A stretch of 64,000 bases of DNA from Firmicutes bacterium UBA2530 (GTDB taxonomy: Bacteria; Bacillota; Clostridia; Tissierellales; Sedimentibacteraceae): NCBI GenBank assembly GCA_002340985.1, contig DDNC01000014.1, positions 397,599 through 461,598 of the forward strand. Direction: 5' to 3'. This document shows positions 43,135 through 52,025 of this stretch, one piece after another. The translations under genes and the position numbers were made by a program. Position 1 is the first letter of the stretch, and every line of letters begins with the position of its first letter. Below the pieces are notes generated by a model. That model did no database searches, was not told the DNA's origin, and saw only the letters and a program-made list of their open reading frames with translations.

Positions 43135-44307
43135 TTATACAGTTATATTTCCCAGTACGCTTTTTCCGGCTATATCATTTTCTATTTTGAACATGTCAAG
43201 TATTGTCTTGCCTATGGAAGCATAGGTGTCAAGCACTCCCAGGTTATTGTTGCCTTTGATGTTTTTTCCGTACAATATCAATGGTATGTATTCTCTTGAA
43301 TGGTCGGTGCTTTCCGTAGTAGGGTCACAGCCGTGATCCGCAGTTATTATGAGAACATCCCCATCCTTTAAATTTGTAATTATTTCAGGAAGCTTATCAT
43401 CGAAATATTTCAATGCATCAGCGTATCCCTGCACATTGTTTCTGTGCCCGTAAATCATGTCGAAATCAACAAGGTTTGTGAATATAAGACCCTTGAAATC
43501 TTCCTTAAGAGCTTCTAAGGTAGCCTCAATACCCTCCTCATTGCTATGGGTATGATTTGATCTTGTTATTCCTTTGTTTACAAAAATATCTTCAATTTTG
43601 CCTATGGCATATACTTCAAGTCCGTTTTTGCTTACATAATCCAACAGTGTATCTTTTGGAGGAACAAGCGAAAAATCTTTTCTATTGCTCGTACGTATAT
43701 AATTTCCTTCGGTTCCTGTAAAAGGCCGTGCAATTACTCTTCCTACTCCATGTTCTCCCTGCAGCATCTCTCTTGCTGCTGCACAAATCTCGTAAAGCTC
43801 TTCAAGAGGAACAACCTCCTCATGAGCCGCTATTTGAAATACGCTGTCTGCCGAGGTATATACAATCAAATTTCCCGTATCAACATGCTTTTTGCCAAGG
43901 ATCTTAATTATCTCAGTTCCGGATGCGGCATAGTTGCCTATAGTTTTTCTTCCAACTCTTTCTTCGAATTCCTTCATGAAATCCTCCGGGAAGCCATTAG
44001 GATAAGTGGGGAACGGCTTGTCAAGAATTAATCCGCTTATTTCCCAGTGACCTGTAGTAGTATCCTTGCCTTTTGATTTTTCATTGCACTTAGCTACAGT
44101 ACCAGTATATTCTTCTGATTTTCTGATGTCTTCAAATCCGTTTATGTTTAGTAACCCCATTTTTTCCAAATTGGGCAAAGAAAAATTCTCTATTGCCTTA
44201 TAAATATTTTTCACAGTGTTGCTTCCTGCATCACCATATTCTGCGGCATCAGGGAGTTCACCCACTCCAACACTGTCAAGCACTATTAAAACTGCTCTGT
44301 TTATCAT
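43135..44307 (-). CDS. deoB: Phosphopentomutase
   Basis: 390 residues. Converts (deoxy)ribose 1-phosphate to the 5-phosphate. It belongs to the alkaline-phosphatase fold: metal motif VLDSVGVGELPDA at the N terminus, TTGHWE near residue 82, and C-terminal TADHGCDPTTESTDHSREYIP (ADHGCDPT near 324). AAAGGAGAAGATTT precedes the ATG. Confidence 0.95.
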   Translation of the reverse strand: MINRAVLIVLDSVGVGELPDAAEYGDAGSNTVKNIYKAIENFSLPNLEKMGLLNINGFEDIRKSEEYTGTVAKCNEKSKGKDTTTGHWEISGLILDKPFPTYPNGFPEDFMKEFEERVGRKTIGNYAASGTEIIKILGKKHVDTGNLIVYTSADSVFQIAAHEEVVPLEELYEICAAAREMLQGEHGVGRVIARPFTGTEGNYIRTSNRKDFSLVPPKDTLLDYVSKNGLEVYAIGKIEDIFVNKGITRSNHTHSNEEGIEATLEALKEDFKGLIFTNLVDFDMIYGHRNNVQGYADALKYFDDKLPEIITNLKDGDVLIITADHGCDPTTESTDHSREYIPLILYGKNIKGNNNLGVLDTYASIGKTILDMFKIENDIAGKSVLGNITV

Positions 44308-44351
44308 AAATCTTCTCCTTTATCAATTAGTCAATATTTCTTATGTTAATA

Positions 44352-45227
44352 TTATACTCTCGGAAATGTCTTTTTAAACACCTCGATAGACTTAAATTCC
44401 ACGCTGTTGAAATAATTCTGCGTCGCGGCAAAGCTTGTCAGACCCATGAGCTCTTGAACTGTGCCTAAATCAGCTCCGTGAGATAAGAGATGGACCGCAA
44501 ATGAATTTCTTAGTATCTGAGGAGAAAGTTCCTTATTGAGATTCATTTTTTTCTCATAAAATTTCAATATCTTCCATATACCTTGCCTGGATATGGGTTC
44601 ACCGGATATATTTGCAAAAAGAAAATCATTTTCTTCCTTGCAGCGCTTATTTCTGAAGTTTTCCAAATAGTTGCCGATTGAATTTATGGCATATTGACTT
44701 AAGGGCACAATTCTTTCTTTTGTGCCTTCTACATTTATTATTCCGACTCCTAAATTAATATTCTTAATTTTCAGGTTAATCAGCTCTGTAACTTTGATGC
44801 CTGAGGAATATAAAAGCTCAAGTATTGCACTGTCCCTGCTTCCTTTAAAGGAGGTTGTATCCGGCTGCTTCATCAGCAGGTTTATTTCATCCTCAGTCAA
44901 AATTGATGGTATTTTTTTTATTTGTTTTGGACTATGAATGCTTCCCGCAGGGTTGTCCTCAATAAGTTTATCTTTTCTTAAAAATTCAAAGAAATTTTTC
45001 ATTGCGGAAATAGATCTCGAAATTGTGGCCGAACTCTTTCCATTCTTCTGAAGATTCACAAGATATGTAAGCACATGAGCTTTTCTGGTGTTTGTAAGCT
45101 CAAGTCCGTACTCCTCATTGAGATACTCACCAAAACCGTTTATGTCGTAAATATATGAGTTTATTGTGTTAGTGCTTAAGTTTTTTGAAGTTAAATATGA
45201 CTTGTAGTTTTCAATATTTTTATCCAT
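44352..45227 (-). CDS. XerD-like tyrosine recombinase with altered catalytic residues
   Basis: About 291 residues with a SAM-like N-terminal core-binding domain and a C-terminal integrase domain. Compared with XerD, the first catalytic Arg is Lys (SSGIKVTEL), the HxxR box is QILR (His to Gln, Arg kept), and the GHAS His is Leu (MGLTS). The Lys in GTKERIVPL and the Tyr in TQNYFN are kept. Such changes would strongly reduce cleavage, so it may be a binding-only protein. I start at ATG 45227 (MDKNIENYKSY) after GGTGGGATAAAA. Its place next to spoIIM is usual for clostridial xerD. Confidence 0.8.
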   Translation of the reverse strand: MDKNIENYKSYLTSKNLSTNTINSYIYDINGFGEYLNEEYGLELTNTRKAHVLTYLVNLQKNGKSSATISRSISAMKNFFEFLRKDKLIEDNPAGSIHSPKQIKKIPSILTEDEINLLMKQPDTTSFKGSRDSAILELLYSSGIKVTELINLKIKNINLGVGIINVEGTKERIVPLSQYAINSIGNYLENFRNKRCKEENDFLFANISGEPISRQGIWKILKFYEKKMNLNKELSPQILRNSFAVHLLSHGADLGTVQELMGLTSFAATQNYFNSVEFKSIEVFKKTFPRV

Positions 45228-45229
45228 TT

Positions 45230-45811
45230 TTATCCCACCAACAATCTGCTTAATATAAATATGTATACACTGTAGAAAAGGCTGTACATAGTTACAATAA
45301 AAAGATATATCAAAGAAAGCCTGATATAGCTCCACTTGATTATATCAAATTTATGAGAAATAGTCTCTATGTTTTTTGCTTTTTTCGTATATTTTGACGT
45401 TGTATTTGAAATAAATGTAAAATAAAGCAGGACAGGAAAGAAAAATATATAGTCTGTAAAGATCATTGCAAAGTATGCGGTGCTCATCTTTAATGCCCTT
45501 ATTAAATATATTACCGAAAGTCCGTAGTAAACGGATATGGCTCCGAAAAGAATTATTATGATTTCACTCTGTCCCAGGATTGTCAGCAATATGAGCACAA
45601 TGAAATAAATTAAATTTCTTTTTATTGTAGACACAAAAATTTCACTGAATTTCATAAGTGCTATGCTGTCATAATTTACGGTTCTTATGTCCCCGTCGCT
45701 TATAACAAGGTAAATTATCGAAGACAGCATCAAAGAGAAAATTAAAACAAACAATAAAAACACAAATCTTTTGTTTTCTGATTGAATTAATTTCTTCAGT
45801 ACATTATTCAT
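45230..45811 (-). CDS. spoIIM: Stage II sporulation protein M
   Basis: 193 residues with about four to five membrane segments (near 18-36, 66-84, 88-108, 120-137, 170-190). SpoIIM works with SpoIID and SpoIIP to dissolve septal peptidoglycan in engulfment. The assignment rests on topology, length and position before xerD and deoB. GCAGGAGGTTTTTTT precedes the ATG. Confidence 0.8.
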   Translation of the reverse strand: MNNVLKKLIQSENKRFVFLLFVLIFSLMLSSIIYLVISDGDIRTVNYDSIALMKFSEIFVSTIKRNLIYFIVLILLTILGQSEIIIILFGAISVYYGLSVIYLIRALKMSTAYFAMIFTDYIFFFPVLLYFTFISNTTSKYTKKAKNIETISHKFDIIKWSYIRLSLIYLFIVTMYSLFYSVYIFILSRLLVG

Positions 45812-45873
45812 AAAAAAAACCTCCTGCAGCTTTATATAATATATGCTTGTACAGAAGGTTTAATGCTATTGAG

Positions 45874-46398
45874 TTAAGAATTCAGCCAGTAAAGCATACC
45901 TACCAAGGTCTTGCCATCTGTAATTCTTCCTGTTTCAATAAGTTTTTTTGCTTCTTCCCTGCTTACAGGTATAGTTTCGATAAATTCATCTTCATCAAAT
46001 TTTGTTGAAGTATATTTTAGATTTTCTGCTTTGAATAAATAAATTTTTTCATTGCAAAACCCAGGTGAAGTGTAGAACTCATACACTAATTTAATTGTTT
46101 CTGCAACATAGCCTGTTTCTTCTTCCAGTTCTCTCAGAGCACATTCAATGGGTTCTTCCGCGATATTTGTAATTCCTGCAGGAATTTCGTACAGAAAATC
46201 TTCAACTGCCTTTCTATACTGCCTGATAAGCAGCAGTTCATTTTTTTCGTTAACAGCTATAATTGCTGATGCACTTTTATGCTCAACAATTTCTCTCTTT
46301 GAATATTTTTGATTTTCAAGCTCTACTGTATCTACTCTTAAATTTATAATTTTTCCTTCAAATATTTTTTCGCTTTTAACAGTTATTTCCTTATTCAA
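45874..46398 (-). CDS. ADP-ribose pyrophosphatase-type NUDIX hydrolase
   Basis: About 174 residues. The Nudix box is complete: G-x5-E-x7-REL-x-EE-x-G, seen at ITNIAEEPIECALRELEEETG (near residue 85-110). FYTSPGFCNEKIYLF downstream is typical for ADP-ribose pyrophosphatases. I choose a TTG start at 46398 (LNKEITVKSEK) because AAGGAGG is 5 nt upstream; the earlier ATG at 46425 has no site. Upstream is a promoter with consensus TTGACA. First gene before spoIIM and xerD. Confidence 0.88.
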   Translation of the reverse strand: MNKEITVKSEKIFEGKIINLRVDTVELENQKYSKREIVEHKSASAIIAVNEKNELLLIRQYRKAVEDFLYEIPAGITNIAEEPIECALRELEEETGYVAETIKLVYEFYTSPGFCNEKIYLFKAENLKYTSTKFDEDEFIETIPVSREEAKKLIETGRITDGKTLVGMLYWLNS

Positions 46399-46453
46399 AA
46401 TTGCCTCCTTAATTAGCATGACCAATAATGCTTAAGTCACACACATTCGATTA

Positions 46454-46482
46454 ATTGTAATAACTATCAATGCGTTTGTCAA
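46454..46482 (-). promoter_or_regulatory. SigA-type promoter of the nudix-spoIIM-xerD genes
   Basis: TTGACA and TACAAT, 17 nt apart on the minus strand. Confidence 0.75.
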
Positions 46483-46501
46483 GGCTTAACTGTAACGAAT
46501 A

Positions 46502-47296
46502 TTAGGATACCTTCTGCTCCAGTCTGAGCTTATCTGCTATCATTGCGATAAATTCAGAGTTTGTGGGTTTTCCTTTGTTGTTATGTATTGTATATCCGAA
46601 GATATTATTTATTGTTTCAATCTTTCCTCTTGTCCACGCAACTTCAATTGCATGCCGTATTGCTCTTTCAACACGGCTTGGTGTTGTACCGTATCTTGTT
46701 GCAATCATAGGATATAATTCCTTTGTAATAGCTCCTAAAAGCTCGATATTATTGACAACATCAATTATGGATGTTCTTAAATACTGATATCCTTTTATGT
46801 GTGCCGGAACACCTACTTCATGAAGAATTTCAGTTATCTTAACCTCAAGACTCAGCTCTGCATTTACTTTTTCATTGTATACGATTTCCTTGTTTTTACT
46901 TTGAACTCTGGATGTTTCAAGCTCAGAAATTTGAATAAGCCTATCTGCAAATGATTCAAAGTTGAATGGCTTAACAATATAATAATCTACCCCCATATTA
47001 ATTGCTCTCTGAGTAACCTTGTCATGTCCGACTGCCGACAAAATAATTACCTTAGGAAATTTTTTCAATTCCTTTTTATGAAGTTTCTCAATTACTCCCA
47101 GTCCATCTAAATGCGGCATTATGATATCAAGTATCAGTATATCCGGCTCATATTTTTCGACAGCATCCAATGCCTTAATTCCATCATCGGCCATTTCCAC
47201 AACATCAAAGACATTTTTGCTTTCCAAAAAATCTTTTAGTATGAGCCTGAATTCCTTATTATCGTCCGCAATAACCACTTTAACTCTTTTCTGCAT
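46502..47296 (-). CDS. spo0A: Sporulation transcription factor Spo0A
   Basis: 264 residues: a receiver domain (residues 1-125; phosphoacceptor Asp in DILILDIIMPHLDG) and the C-terminal Spo0A DNA-binding domain with TRYGTTPSRVERAIRHAIE (TTPSRVERAIRHAIE near 200), which is nearly invariant. It is the master regulator of entry into sporulation. TAGGGGGATATA precedes the ATG. It follows spoIVB, the usual order; a terminator-like hairpin separates them. Confidence 0.97.
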   Translation of the reverse strand: MQKRVKVVIADDNKEFRLILKDFLESKNVFDVVEMADDGIKALDAVEKYEPDILILDIIMPHLDGLGVIEKLHKKELKKFPKVIILSAVGHDKVTQRAINMGVDYYIVKPFNFESFADRLIQISELETSRVQSKNKEIVYNEKVNAELSLEVKITEILHEVGVPAHIKGYQYLRTSIIDVVNNIELLGAITKELYPMIATRYGTTPSRVERAIRHAIEVAWTRGKIETINNIFGYTIHNNKGKPTNSEFIAMIADKLRLEQKVS

Positions 47297-47483
47297 TATA
47301 TCCCCCTATAAGTATTTATTTATATATATAATACGCAAATTTTTCACAAAACCCTTTTTTTTCTATAATGTTTTTTGAAATTTTTTCTTTTTCATCTACA
47401 TGATTATATTTATGTTGTTTTTTTACATATATTCATTATTTTACTGATTTTTGTTTAAAGAACGACAGCAGCTGATTTATATT

Positions 47484-47525
47484 AAAATTATGAGGCTCCC
47501 ATCAAAATGAAGTGAGCCTCATAAT
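47484..47525 (-). terminator. Terminator between spoIVB and spo0A
   Basis: A 12-bp perfect stem (ATTATGAGGCTC and its complement) with a 14-nt loop directly after spoIVB, followed by TTTTAATAT on the minus strand. Confidence 0.78.
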
Positions 47526-47528
47526 ATT

Positions 47529-48614
47529 TTATCTGTTGTTATAGATTTGATCAAAAATCCATTCAATATATATGCCGTAACCCTTTGTTGGATCATTCAT
47601 AAATACATGTGTTACAGCACCTACCATTTTATTGTTTTGTATTATGGGGCATCCGCTCATACCCTGTATAATTCCGTTTGTAAGCTTCAGCAAATCTTCA
47701 TCCACTATTTTTATTACGAAGCTTTTTTCACTGGGCTTATTCTGATAAAATATTTTTGATATTTCTATATCATATTTTTTTATTTCGTTGTTTACGCAGG
47801 AATATATCTGCGCAGGACCTATTCTTATTTCTTCCCTTTTTCCTACCTCAATTAAATTGCTGCTGAAGTAGCCCATGCTTTTCTTGTTTATATTTCCGTA
47901 TATACCAAAGTTCGTATTACTTTCCACAGTACCGAGACTGTCTTCATTCTTTAATATATAGCCAATGATCTCTCCGGGCTCTCCTTTTTTACCAAGCTTG
48001 ATACTTGTTATATTAGCTTTTGAAATTGTTCCTGACTCAATGTCTATAAGCGAGCCCGTATCCGAATCGGATATCCCGTGTCCTATGGCGCTGAATTTGC
48101 CTGTCTGAGGGTCCACAAATGTTACGGTGCCTATACCGGCTATATCGTCTCTTGCCCAAAATCCAAATTTTATTTCAGGGCTGTCATATACCTGAACAGG
48201 AGTGATGATTATATTTAATATATTTCTCTCTCTTTCAACTGTGAAATTATAGTCCTTAATACCATTGCTTTCAGTGTATGACAATATGTCATTTATTTCT
48301 TTAATGTCTTGAGAATCAATTGCCAGAATCTTATCCCCTATCTGCATTCCCGCTATTTTTGCCGGTGAAAGAGAAACCTTCTCTGAGCTTATAATATCTG
48401 CCAATCCCACAACCAGTACACCCTCGGTATTTAACTCTACTCCTATTGTCTGTCCTCCTGGGATAATATACTTACCCTCGGACTCTATTACTTCATTATC
48501 AATTTTAGTCAGCACATATGGGTTTGTTTTTAAATCATAACCAAAATAAACAGCCGCCAATAAAATTGCAATAAAAAAAATAAAGAATAAAACTCTTTTA
48601 GCGAAACTTTTCAT
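47529..48614 (-). CDS. spoIVB: SpoIVB serine peptidase (S55)
   Basis: 361 residues: an N-terminal membrane anchor (residues 8-28), a PDZ domain (GMQIGDKILAIDSQDI near 95), and the S55 catalytic domain with AIGHGISD (His, near 193) and QGMSGCPI (Ser, near 325). Secreted from the forespore, it triggers processing of pro-sigma-K. The Ser in GMSG is kept; the next Ser of the common GMSGSP is Cys here. GGAGAGCATA precedes the ATG. Confidence 0.94.
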   Translation of the reverse strand: MKSFAKRVLFFIFFIAILLAAVYFGYDLKTNPYVLTKIDNEVIESEGKYIIPGGQTIGVELNTEGVLVVGLADIISSEKVSLSPAKIAGMQIGDKILAIDSQDIKEINDILSYTESNGIKDYNFTVERERNILNIIITPVQVYDSPEIKFGFWARDDIAGIGTVTFVDPQTGKFSAIGHGISDSDTGSLIDIESGTISKANITSIKLGKKGEPGEIIGYILKNEDSLGTVESNTNFGIYGNINKKSMGYFSSNLIEVGKREEIRIGPAQIYSCVNNEIKKYDIEISKIFYQNKPSEKSFVIKIVDEDLLKLTNGIIQGMSGCPIIQNNKMVGAVTHVFMNDPTKGYGIYIEWIFDQIYNNR

Positions 48615-48721
48615 TATGCTCTCCTTAAAGTTTTATCTTTACTTTTTCCACTAAGTACTTGTATTATTCTTTTTTATATAATATTCTGAGATTAAATATT
48701 TTTAGGTTTATGCATCTTGGT

Positions 48722-50374
48722 TTAAATATGGTTAATTAAATCTCTTGCATTATTTAATGACTGTTCTGTTATTCTCATTCCACTCAGCAATCTTGCAACC
48801 TCATATATCTTGTTTTCATCATCAAGTCTTTTAACAGAACTGTAAGTATTTTCATCAAAAACATTTTTTTCTATCAAAAAGTGATTTTTTGAAATTGAAG
48901 CTATCTGCGGTGAATGAGTTACACATATTACCTGATGATTTTCGGATATATAATTCATTTTAATTCCTGCCATTTGAGCTGTTTTTCCGCTTATACCGGA
49001 ATCAATTTCGTCAAAAACCAATGTGCCTGTACTTCCGGCTTCAGAACTTATCTTCTTGAAGGCAAGCATTATTCTGGAAGCTTCTCCTCCCGATACCACC
49101 TTCTGCACTGCATTTAAGTCGCTTCCTAAATTTGTAGATATTAAAAATTCAACGTCATCGATGCCATCGGAGGAAAAATCTTTTTTCCTGTCAATATTTA
49201 CTCTGAACATTATATTTTTCATATTCAAATCTTTAAGCTCCGAAATAATTTTATTTTCAAGAAGTCTCGCGGCTTGCTTTCTTTTGTCTGATATTTTTTC
49301 AGAATAATTTTTTAATTTTTCATATATTATATTTTTTTCTTTTATTAATGAATTTAAACTATATTCTGCCTCTCTTAATATATTTAATTCCTTATAGGCT
49401 CCATTTCGGTATTCGGTTATTTTTTCAACGGTGAATCCATATTTACGTTTTAATCTGTTTATAAGAGACATTCTTTCCTCAATACTTTCTAATTTGCTTT
49501 CATCAAGCTCAAGTTTTTCGGTATAATCTCTTAAATCATAATTGAAGTATTGGATCTCTTCCAAAAGTAAATCAAACCTTAAAAGAAATTTTTCCAAAGC
49601 CTCATCATATGTCTTTATTCTGTTCAACATACTGTAAACGTTATTAAGTCCGCCGCTGTTTAAAATGTTGGATGCTTCATTCAGAGAACCTTGCAATTCT
49701 TTGATATTGGAAAGTTTTTTTATTTCTTTCAGCAGGTCATCTTCTTCATTTTCCTTCAGGCCGGCTACATCGATTTCGTCAATTTCATATTGAAGCTGTT
49801 CTATTTTTGCATCCTTGTTGACCAGCTTATTCTTAAGAGTACTTATCTCTTCCAGCACATTGCTGTATTCGCCGTAAAGCTGTGAATACTCAGCACATAA
49901 AGGCGCCAGCTCTTTTTGAATAAGACTGTCTAAAAGCAAAATGTGATTTTCTTTTTTAAATATGCTTTCATGACCGAACTGACCGTATATATCTATCAAG
50001 CATCTGCCTGCTTCTCTCAATAAGCTTAAAGGAACCGTCCTGCCGTTAATTTTGCTTATGCTTTTACCGTTTTCAAGTATTTCTCTCGAAATTATAAGAA
50101 AATCTTCCTGGTCAATTTCGATATTTACAGCATCTAAGATATTGTATACATCTTTGTTGCCGGAAATGTCAAAGACAGCCTCAACTACGGAGCTGTTTTT
50201 TCCCTTCCTTATTAAATCCTTTGATGCTCTTTCTCCCAAAATCAATGACAATGCCTCGATTAGTACTGATTTTCCGGAGCCTGTCTCACCTGTAAAAACA
50301 TTGAATCCTTTGTCAAAATTAATAGATTCTTTTTCAAATACAGCAAAATTGCTTATACTTAAGTTAAGCAGCAT
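48722..50374 (-). CDS. recN: DNA repair protein RecN
   Basis: 550 residues of an SMC-like ATPase: Walker A FTGETGSGKSVL (near residue 30), a central coiled-coil region with a turn, the ABC signature VSGGEASRIMLAFK (near 433) and Walker B LVFDEIDSGISG (near 457). It acts in double-strand break repair. TGGTGATATT precedes the ATG. It is 10 nt after argR. Confidence 0.95.
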   Translation of the reverse strand: MLLNLSISNFAVFEKESINFDKGFNVFTGETGSGKSVLIEALSLILGERASKDLIRKGKNSSVVEAVFDISGNKDVYNILDAVNIEIDQEDFLIISREILENGKSISKINGRTVPLSLLREAGRCLIDIYGQFGHESIFKKENHILLLDSLIQKELAPLCAEYSQLYGEYSNVLEEISTLKNKLVNKDAKIEQLQYEIDEIDVAGLKENEEDDLLKEIKKLSNIKELQGSLNEASNILNSGGLNNVYSMLNRIKTYDEALEKFLLRFDLLLEEIQYFNYDLRDYTEKLELDESKLESIEERMSLINRLKRKYGFTVEKITEYRNGAYKELNILREAEYSLNSLIKEKNIIYEKLKNYSEKISDKRKQAARLLENKIISELKDLNMKNIMFRVNIDRKKDFSSDGIDDVEFLISTNLGSDLNAVQKVVSGGEASRIMLAFKKISSEAGSTGTLVFDEIDSGISGKTAQMAGIKMNYISENHQVICVTHSPQIASISKNHFLIEKNVFDENTYSSVKRLDDENKIYEVARLLSGMRITEQSLNNARDLINHI

Positions 50375-50384
50375 AATATCACCA

Positions 50385-50837
50385 TTATCTTATGTTCTTT
50401 TTAAATTCATCCAATACGTAATCTACTTTTTCCAATGACCTTATAGCAACAAATACTGTATCATCTCCTGCCAGTGTGCCCACAATGTCCTCAACTCCCA
50501 TGTAGTCAATTGCGGAGGCGCATATTTGAGCGGCACCTGGAATTGTTTTCAACACTATGATGTTCATGGCATTATCAATAGAAACTACAGAATTCTCAAA
50601 TATTTTATACAATCTGTCTGTAATGCCTTCCTGACTTTGCCCGATTGTTGCATATTTGTATTTTCCGTTTTTGGACATAACTTTTACAAGTCGCAGCTCT
50701 TTTATGTCTCTTGAAATAGTAGCTTGAGTTACATCGATGCTCATGGCTTTAAGTCCGTCTGCAAGCTCCTCCTGAGTTTCAATTTCCTGCTTTGAAATAA
50801 GCTCAAGAATTTTTGTTTGTCTTGTATACTTTTTCAT
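50385..50837 (-). CDS. argR: Arginine repressor ArgR
   Basis: 150 residues: an N-terminal winged helix (TQEELADGLKAMSIDVTQATISRDIKEL, read as DVTQATISRDIKELRLVK) and a C-terminal hexamerisation/arginine-binding domain with IVGTLAGDDTVFVAIR. It controls arginine genes. GAGGTGACTA precedes the ATG. Placed between tlyA and recN as in many Firmicutes. Confidence 0.95.
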   Translation of the reverse strand: MKKYTRQTKILELISKQEIETQEELADGLKAMSIDVTQATISRDIKELRLVKVMSKNGKYKYATIGQSQEGITDRLYKIFENSVVSIDNAMNIIVLKTIPGAAQICASAIDYMGVEDIVGTLAGDDTVFVAIRSLEKVDYVLDEFKKNIR

Positions 50838-50845
50838 TAGTCACC

Positions 50846-51664
50846 TCATACATTTCTATTATTTTTATAATATTCAAAAGCTTGAATTACTAAGTCTTTG
50901 AATTTTGTTTCATTTAAAAACGAACTACCTTCTGAAAATCTTTTGATATGTCCCAAGTATTCTATATTTCCATCTCCACCCCTTATGGGAGAAAATGTAA
51001 CATCAGTTAAAATTAAACCGTTTTCACTACAGTAAGACTGAATTTTGTTTAATACCTGAATATGGACATTTTTGTCCTTTACAACGCCTTTTTTCCCGAT
51101 ATTTTCTCTTCCGGCCTCAAACTGAGGCTTTATGAGAACAATGATATCTGTGTTTTCACTGCTTATTTCTGATATTTTGGGCAGTATAAATTGCAAAGAT
51201 ATAAATGACACATCCGCAGTAATCACATCAATTTCATCATCAATAATTGATGTATCGGCATATCTGAAATTTATACCCTCCAAGTTTATTACACGTTTAT
51301 CGTTTCTCAGGGATTCGTGAAGCTGACCGTGGCCAACGTCCACCGCATAGACCTTTTTTGCATGGTTCTTAATAAGATAGTCCGTAAAGCCGCCTGTGGA
51401 AGCACCTATGTCCGCAGCAACAGCATTATTTAAACTAATACGAAAATAGCTAACAGCTTTTTCAAGCTTTGATGCCCCCCTGCTTACATACTCAAAGTTA
51501 TTTCTGACTTCAATTTTGTCAAGCTCAGTTACCTTGATCGATGGCTTTGTGGCCGCTCGTTCATTCACATAAACGCAATTGCCAAGTATCAGCTGCTTTG
51601 CTTTCTCCCGGCTTTCGGTAAAGCCCTTCGACTGCAGGAATAAATCAAGCCTGTAATCTTCCAT
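50846..51664 (-). CDS. tlyA: TlyA-family rRNA (cytidine-2'-O)-methyltransferase
   Basis: About 272 residues: an N-terminal S4 RNA-binding domain (RLDLFLQSKGFTESREKAKQLI, read as ESREKAKQLI) and an FtsJ-like SAM domain with ADIGASTGGFTDYLI (near residue 88) and the KPQFEAGRE motif. AAGGG lies before ATG 51664; an ATG 15 nt earlier is possible. The usual neighbours dxs and nadK are missing on either side. It is probably transcribed with argR and recN. Confidence 0.9.
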   Translation of the reverse strand: MEDYRLDLFLQSKGFTESREKAKQLILGNCVYVNERAATKPSIKVTELDKIEVRNNFEYVSRGASKLEKAVSYFRISLNNAVAADIGASTGGFTDYLIKNHAKKVYAVDVGHGQLHESLRNDKRVINLEGINFRYADTSIIDDEIDVITADVSFISLQFILPKISEISSENTDIIVLIKPQFEAGRENIGKKGVVKDKNVHIQVLNKIQSYCSENGLILTDVTFSPIRGGDGNIEYLGHIKRFSEGSSFLNETKFKDLVIQAFEYYKNNRNV

Positions 51665-51725
51665 TAAATACCCTTCCATAACATAATTATTCTAATCAAA
51701 AAACAAACGGAAATAATCCAATAAA

Positions 51726-51754
51726 ATTATAGCATAATAATTTATAAATATCAA
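51726..51754 (-). promoter_or_regulatory. SigA-type promoter of tlyA-argR-recN
   Basis: TTGATA and TATAAT, 17 nt apart, on the minus strand, 60-90 nt before tlyA. Confidence 0.7.
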
Positions 51755-51830
51755 TTAATTAATTATAGTTTATTAGAAATCAAGCAATTTTAATGAATAA
51801 TTATTTTCTTATTCAGAAATATATTATGTA

Positions 51831-52025
51831 TTATTCTAAGCTTTCGTCAATAATTTTGATTTTTTTCTGTATATCCTCAAGCTTTTTTGTGCAAAAGGAA
51901 TATGCTTTCATTCCTTCCTCATAATTTGCCAATAATTCGTCTAATGAAAGGCTGTCATTACCTTCAAATTCCTGAACTGTTTTTTTTAAATGTTCCAGCG
52001 CTTCCTCAAAGCTTTTATATTCCAT
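51831..52025 (-). CDS. xseB: Exodeoxyribonuclease VII small subunit
   Basis: 64 residues, with SFEEALEHLKKTVQEFEGNDSLSLDELLANYEEGM read in short as FEEALEHL and LSLDELLANYEEG, the family pattern. AGAGGTG is before the ATG, which overlaps the xseA stop. Works with XseA to degrade single-stranded DNA. Confidence 0.93.
   Translation of the reverse strand: MEYKSFEEALEHLKKTVQEFEGNDSLSLDELLANYEEGMKAYSFCTKKLEDIQKKIKIIDESLE

Noticed and set aside
47297..47483. Sigma-H promoter and Spo0A boxes before spo0A
   Set aside because: A TGTCGTT near 47463 is only a poor 0A-box match and no convincing -35/-10 pair could be fixed by eye, although such control is expected from other species.
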